Assembly: GCA_028023455.1 (NCBI GenBank)
Contig: JAQFVV010006473.1
Coordinates: forward strand, 124,001-188,000
Reading direction: 5' to 3'
Length of the DNA stretch: 64,000 nucleotides
Origin: Epiperipatus broadwayi
Lineage: Eukaryota; Onychophora; Udeonychophora; Euonychophora; Peripatidae
A program made the position numbers and the translations under genes. The stretch's first letter is position 1, and every line of letters starts with the position of its first letter. Positions 61,331 to 64,000 of the stretch are shown piece after piece. Below the pieces are notes generated by a model, which was given only the letters and a program-made list of their open reading frames with translations, was not told the origin of the DNA and did no database searches.

Positions 61331-61600
61331 AAATGTAAAAAAAAATCATCTAATTTAATTTTTCTATGTTGTCATATGACATATGGTAACTTGGAAAAAA
61401 TAAATTAGATGATTTTTTCTTACATTTAAATAATATGCATCCTCATATCTCCATTGTAAATTTAATGAGGATGCAAATTATTTAAATGTAAGAAAAAAAT
61501 CATCTAATTTATTTTTTACATATTGCCAAAAAATAAATTAGGTGATTTTTTCTTACATTTAAATAATATGCATTCTCATATTAAATTTACAATGGAGACA
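61318..61600. repeat. Four alternating inverted copies at the element junction
   Basis: A segment of about 50-70 bp (AATAAATTAGATGATTTTTT...ATTTAAATAATATGCAT) occurs four times in alternating orientation: minus 61318-61375, plus 61396-61449, minus 61450-61518, plus from about 61527. The outer copies continue into the two Penelope-like arms; the inner two are isolated. Confidence 0.8.
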
Positions 61601-62559
61601 GAATCTGATGGAAAACTCTCTTTTCTTGATGTTCTAGTCATTAGAACACCAAGTAGTTTATCTTTTTCGATTTACAGAAATAATACACACATGGACAGAT
61701 ATTTACATTCTCATCACCCAACTCAGATGGTTTCTGCAGTCAAAACTATTTTAAATAGACCAATTAACCTTTCAGATAAGTCACATCTGAAAGAAAAAAT
61801 AAATCATATTATTAGTGTTTTATTAGCAAATAGTTATAATTATAAATTTATTAAAAAAGCCTTATTTCAAGCACAAAATGGACAAAATAGGAAACAAAAA
61901 GATGATAAATTAGCGATTAGAATTTGTGTTCCACATGTAAAAGGAACTACAGAAAGTATTGGATGTATATTAAAATGCTATAATATAAATACAGCATTTT
62001 CTACTCATCAAAAGATCAGCAATATAATAACCAATTCTAAGGATTCAATCCCTCTTGAATTTCATGGTGTTTATCAAATCTCATGTGAAAATTATAAAGC
62101 TTCTTACATAGATATGAGTAATTGTTACATCAGTGTTAGGAAAGATGAGGATGCTAATGCAGTTAAGCAACACTCATCATCATCAGCACTCTCACTCCAT
62201 ACTAAAGATTCAGGTTATAAAATTGATTTTTCTAGTACCAGGATCATATCCAGATGTGATAATCTCTACCAGTGCAAAATTAGAGAAGCCATTGAAATAC
62301 TTAAAAGACCAGATTGTATCAATAAGTGAGATGATACATGCAAACTTCCTCCTATTTGGGAAGATTTAAAAAAAAACATTCTTAATTTAACATTTTTGCT
62401 ATTGGTGGAACTTTAACATTTTTTTAAAATCAGTGATTGTAGCACCTCTACAACTGTCTTTCTACCTTTTATCACCTGATAGATGACTTGTGTGATCAAA
62501 ATGAAATGTTGGTATATCAATATTTGAATGTTTTAACATGGATGAACCTGCAAAATATG
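61545..62559 (+). pseudogene. Penelope-like element fragment, plus-strand arm
   Basis: The open frame 61523-62329 encodes the C-terminal part of a Penelope-like protein. RT thumb: 'FTMETESDGKLSFLDVLVIR' and 'YRNNTHMDRYLHSHHPTQ'. Linker: 'ICVPHVKGTTESIGCIL'. GIY-YIG endonuclease: GVY at 62066-62074 and YID at 62105-62113, where the family usually has YIG, followed by 'SVRKDEDANAVKQH'. It lacks an ATG at the proper place because the RT fingers and palm are missing (5' truncation). Although the frame is open for 268 codons, it cannot make a working RT. GIY-YIG nuclease cleaves target DNA in these retroelements. The other arm is inverted, head to head. Confidence 0.85.
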
Positions 62560-62660
62560 TCTTTTCTATATGCATCCTGTGAAAATCTTCACATATATAT
62601 ATATAATGTCCGTTAATTAAAAACAAAATTGTAATTATAATTGAAATAATAAATTTAATG

Positions 62661-62790
62661 ACAAACTATTATAAACAATCCTTAAATCCGCAGAAATACT
62701 TTCAGTTAAGTTTTTAAACCTGCCATTAAGGTTTAAGAAATTAATTGAAAGTACTTCTGTGGATTTAAGGATTGTTTGTAATAGTTTGTA
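62661..62790. mobile_element. Palindromic MITE, 60-bp arms
   Basis: Arms at 62661-62720 and 62731-62790 are imperfect inverted copies with ACAAACTATT at the tips. The inner part (ACTTTCAGTTAAGTTTTTAA) resembles part of the large inverted repeat at 46660-46690, so the two may be related. Confidence 0.75.
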
Positions 62791-63010
62791 AACCGTTGAA
62801 GCAGTCAATCGTAGTCCAAGATTAAGCTTCATAGTACTATCTACTAACCTAAATTCAAACCTTACATCCCATCTCGTTCCTTTATTTATATGTATATTTC
62901 ATGTATATATATCTGAGAAACATGCTTAAGAATTATAAATTTTAGCTTTTCAATATATGTTTTTTCATTATATTTTTTCTTCTTTACATTAAAATACATA
63001 GGTGCAGTTC

Positions 63011-63012
<2 letters not shown>

Positions 63013-63052
<40 letters not shown>
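63013..63052. repeat. (TA)n microsatellite
   Basis: 40 bp of pure TA. Confidence 0.97.
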
Positions 63053-63054
<2 letters not shown>

Positions 63055-64000
63055 CAGGAGCAAACATACTAACAAAATATTGATTTTATAAATATTTTAT
63101 TATGCATCATTTATAAAAAATTTTCTTTTTAAATTTTTTCTTTAATTAAACTGTATATTTTATAAAATCCAAGGTAGAAGATGCAATCTTCATTTGTCCA
63201 AATATAATCAAAGGGTGAAAATATAATATTGTTTTAGTCTTGGGAAGGAATTTTTAATCTAAGTTTTACTAGAAATAAAACGAGGAATAAGCACTAATGG
63301 ATTTTACTTTTGTTATAAATATTTTGTCAAATCTATTTTCAATCTGTAAATAGATTTGTATATGTTTTTGAAACATTATCTAATGATTGCATCTTCAAGA
63401 ACAATGGTTAAAAAATGTAAGATTTTGTTAGATCGAACATTAGATTTTGAGCTAGAAATAAAAAGTTAAAAGCATTCCACAAATACCTGAGCAGGACATT
63501 GAAAGAACTGTGTTGTTATCATAATCCATGCTTCTTTCAAATTTAAAAATAATGATTGAGTAGAAAGCCATTCACCCTTCCTAACCCTTGTGGGGTTGTC
63601 ATCCACTGCTGTACCACCCTAATGCCATATAATGAAGTAAAAAAAAGCCTGACCTGAGAGCTTTGGAATGTGGATCAGAAGCTTGCTGTTACCTAAGAAC
63701 TTGCATGGATCCTGAACTGCCATACATGAGCCAGACTTTTTAAAATGGACTCTTATAATTGTACAAGGCAATCAACTATTTTCATGCTGCAAGCTGAAAG
63801 TAAAGCTAGTCTAATTTTGAATGCAGCTATCAAAATTTCCCCTAACATATTAGTTAACTTAAAGTGCTCTCAAATAATTTTTATAAATCTAATCCTATCT
63901 CATATGCTCTAACTTTCTTTAACTTTGGTATGGTAATTTATTTATGTATTTATTATTTGATTTTATATGTCTGTTTTTGTTATTATTAATATGACAATAT
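63053..64000. other. Unassigned DNA with a G+C-richer patch
   Basis: The part at about 63540-63800 is clearly less A+T-rich and non-repetitive within the window, without a long ORF. It may be an old repeat or a conserved element. The rest holds nothing recognisable. Confidence 0.4.

Noticed and set aside
62474-62513. Hammerhead in the 3' end of the Penelope-like arms (also about 60370-60420)
   Set aside because: One copy has CTGAT...GAAA spacing and the other CGAAAC, but neither has an intact CTGATGA core and the stem II pairing is broken. It may be a decayed ribozyme; the evidence is too thin to call.

Overview
This is strongly A+T-rich animal DNA in which I find no intact host protein-coding gene. 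Nearly everything recognisable is a transposable element, a fossil of one, a simple-sequence array or an inverted repeat. RTE-type LINEs, a Penelope-like element, tRNA-like SINE heads, a gag-only LTR element, mariner and hAT fossils, a ZNF706 retrocopy and very long microsatellites fit an invertebrate metazoan with a repeat-rich genome. A mollusc, perhaps a cephalopod, is my guess; the species is inference.

Layout. 1-6 kb: mostly unassigned A+T-rich DNA with one tRNA-like SINE head. 6.2-10.3 kb: a decayed minus-strand LINE split by a 1.4-kb foldback element that carries four hammerhead-ribozyme-like motifs. 12.9-14.7 kb: a TTA array beside a LINE ORF1-like fossil. 14.8-20.3 kb: two degenerate RTE copies in tandem on the minus strand, the first interrupted by a processed ZNF706 pseudogene. 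25.2-26.6 kb: a hAT/ZBED5-like transposase fossil. 32.8-33.3 kb: a second hammerhead foldback, flanked by a perfect 16-bp target-site duplication. 35.4-36.1 kb: a TATC array of about 457 bp. 38.1-41.8 kb: three foldback or TIR elements. 46.6-49.4 kb: a large inverted repeat whose loop holds a mariner fossil and a possible RT fragment. 51.7-57.7 kb: a young LTR retrotransposon with 2.15-kb LTRs and only a gag-like ORF. 58.4 kb: a MITE with TA flanks. 60.3-62.6 kb: two Penelope-like fragments joined head to head.

The most interesting system is the hammerhead foldback family (7399-8816 and 32850-33265). Both copies share the same asymmetric ends, have 14- to 16-bp target duplications (too long for known cut-and-paste transposases, expected for retrotransposition), and are built from inverted units each carrying a type I hammerhead-like fold with a two-base-pair stem III. 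This resembles the ribozymes known from Penelope-like elements and metazoan retrozymes, but arranged as inverted units rather than tandem ones. A Penelope-like element in the same window is itself inverted, so a link between the two is plausible but unproven.

Limits: all alignments and foldings were done by eye, fossil boundaries are approximate to tens of bases, and divergence figures are hand counts.
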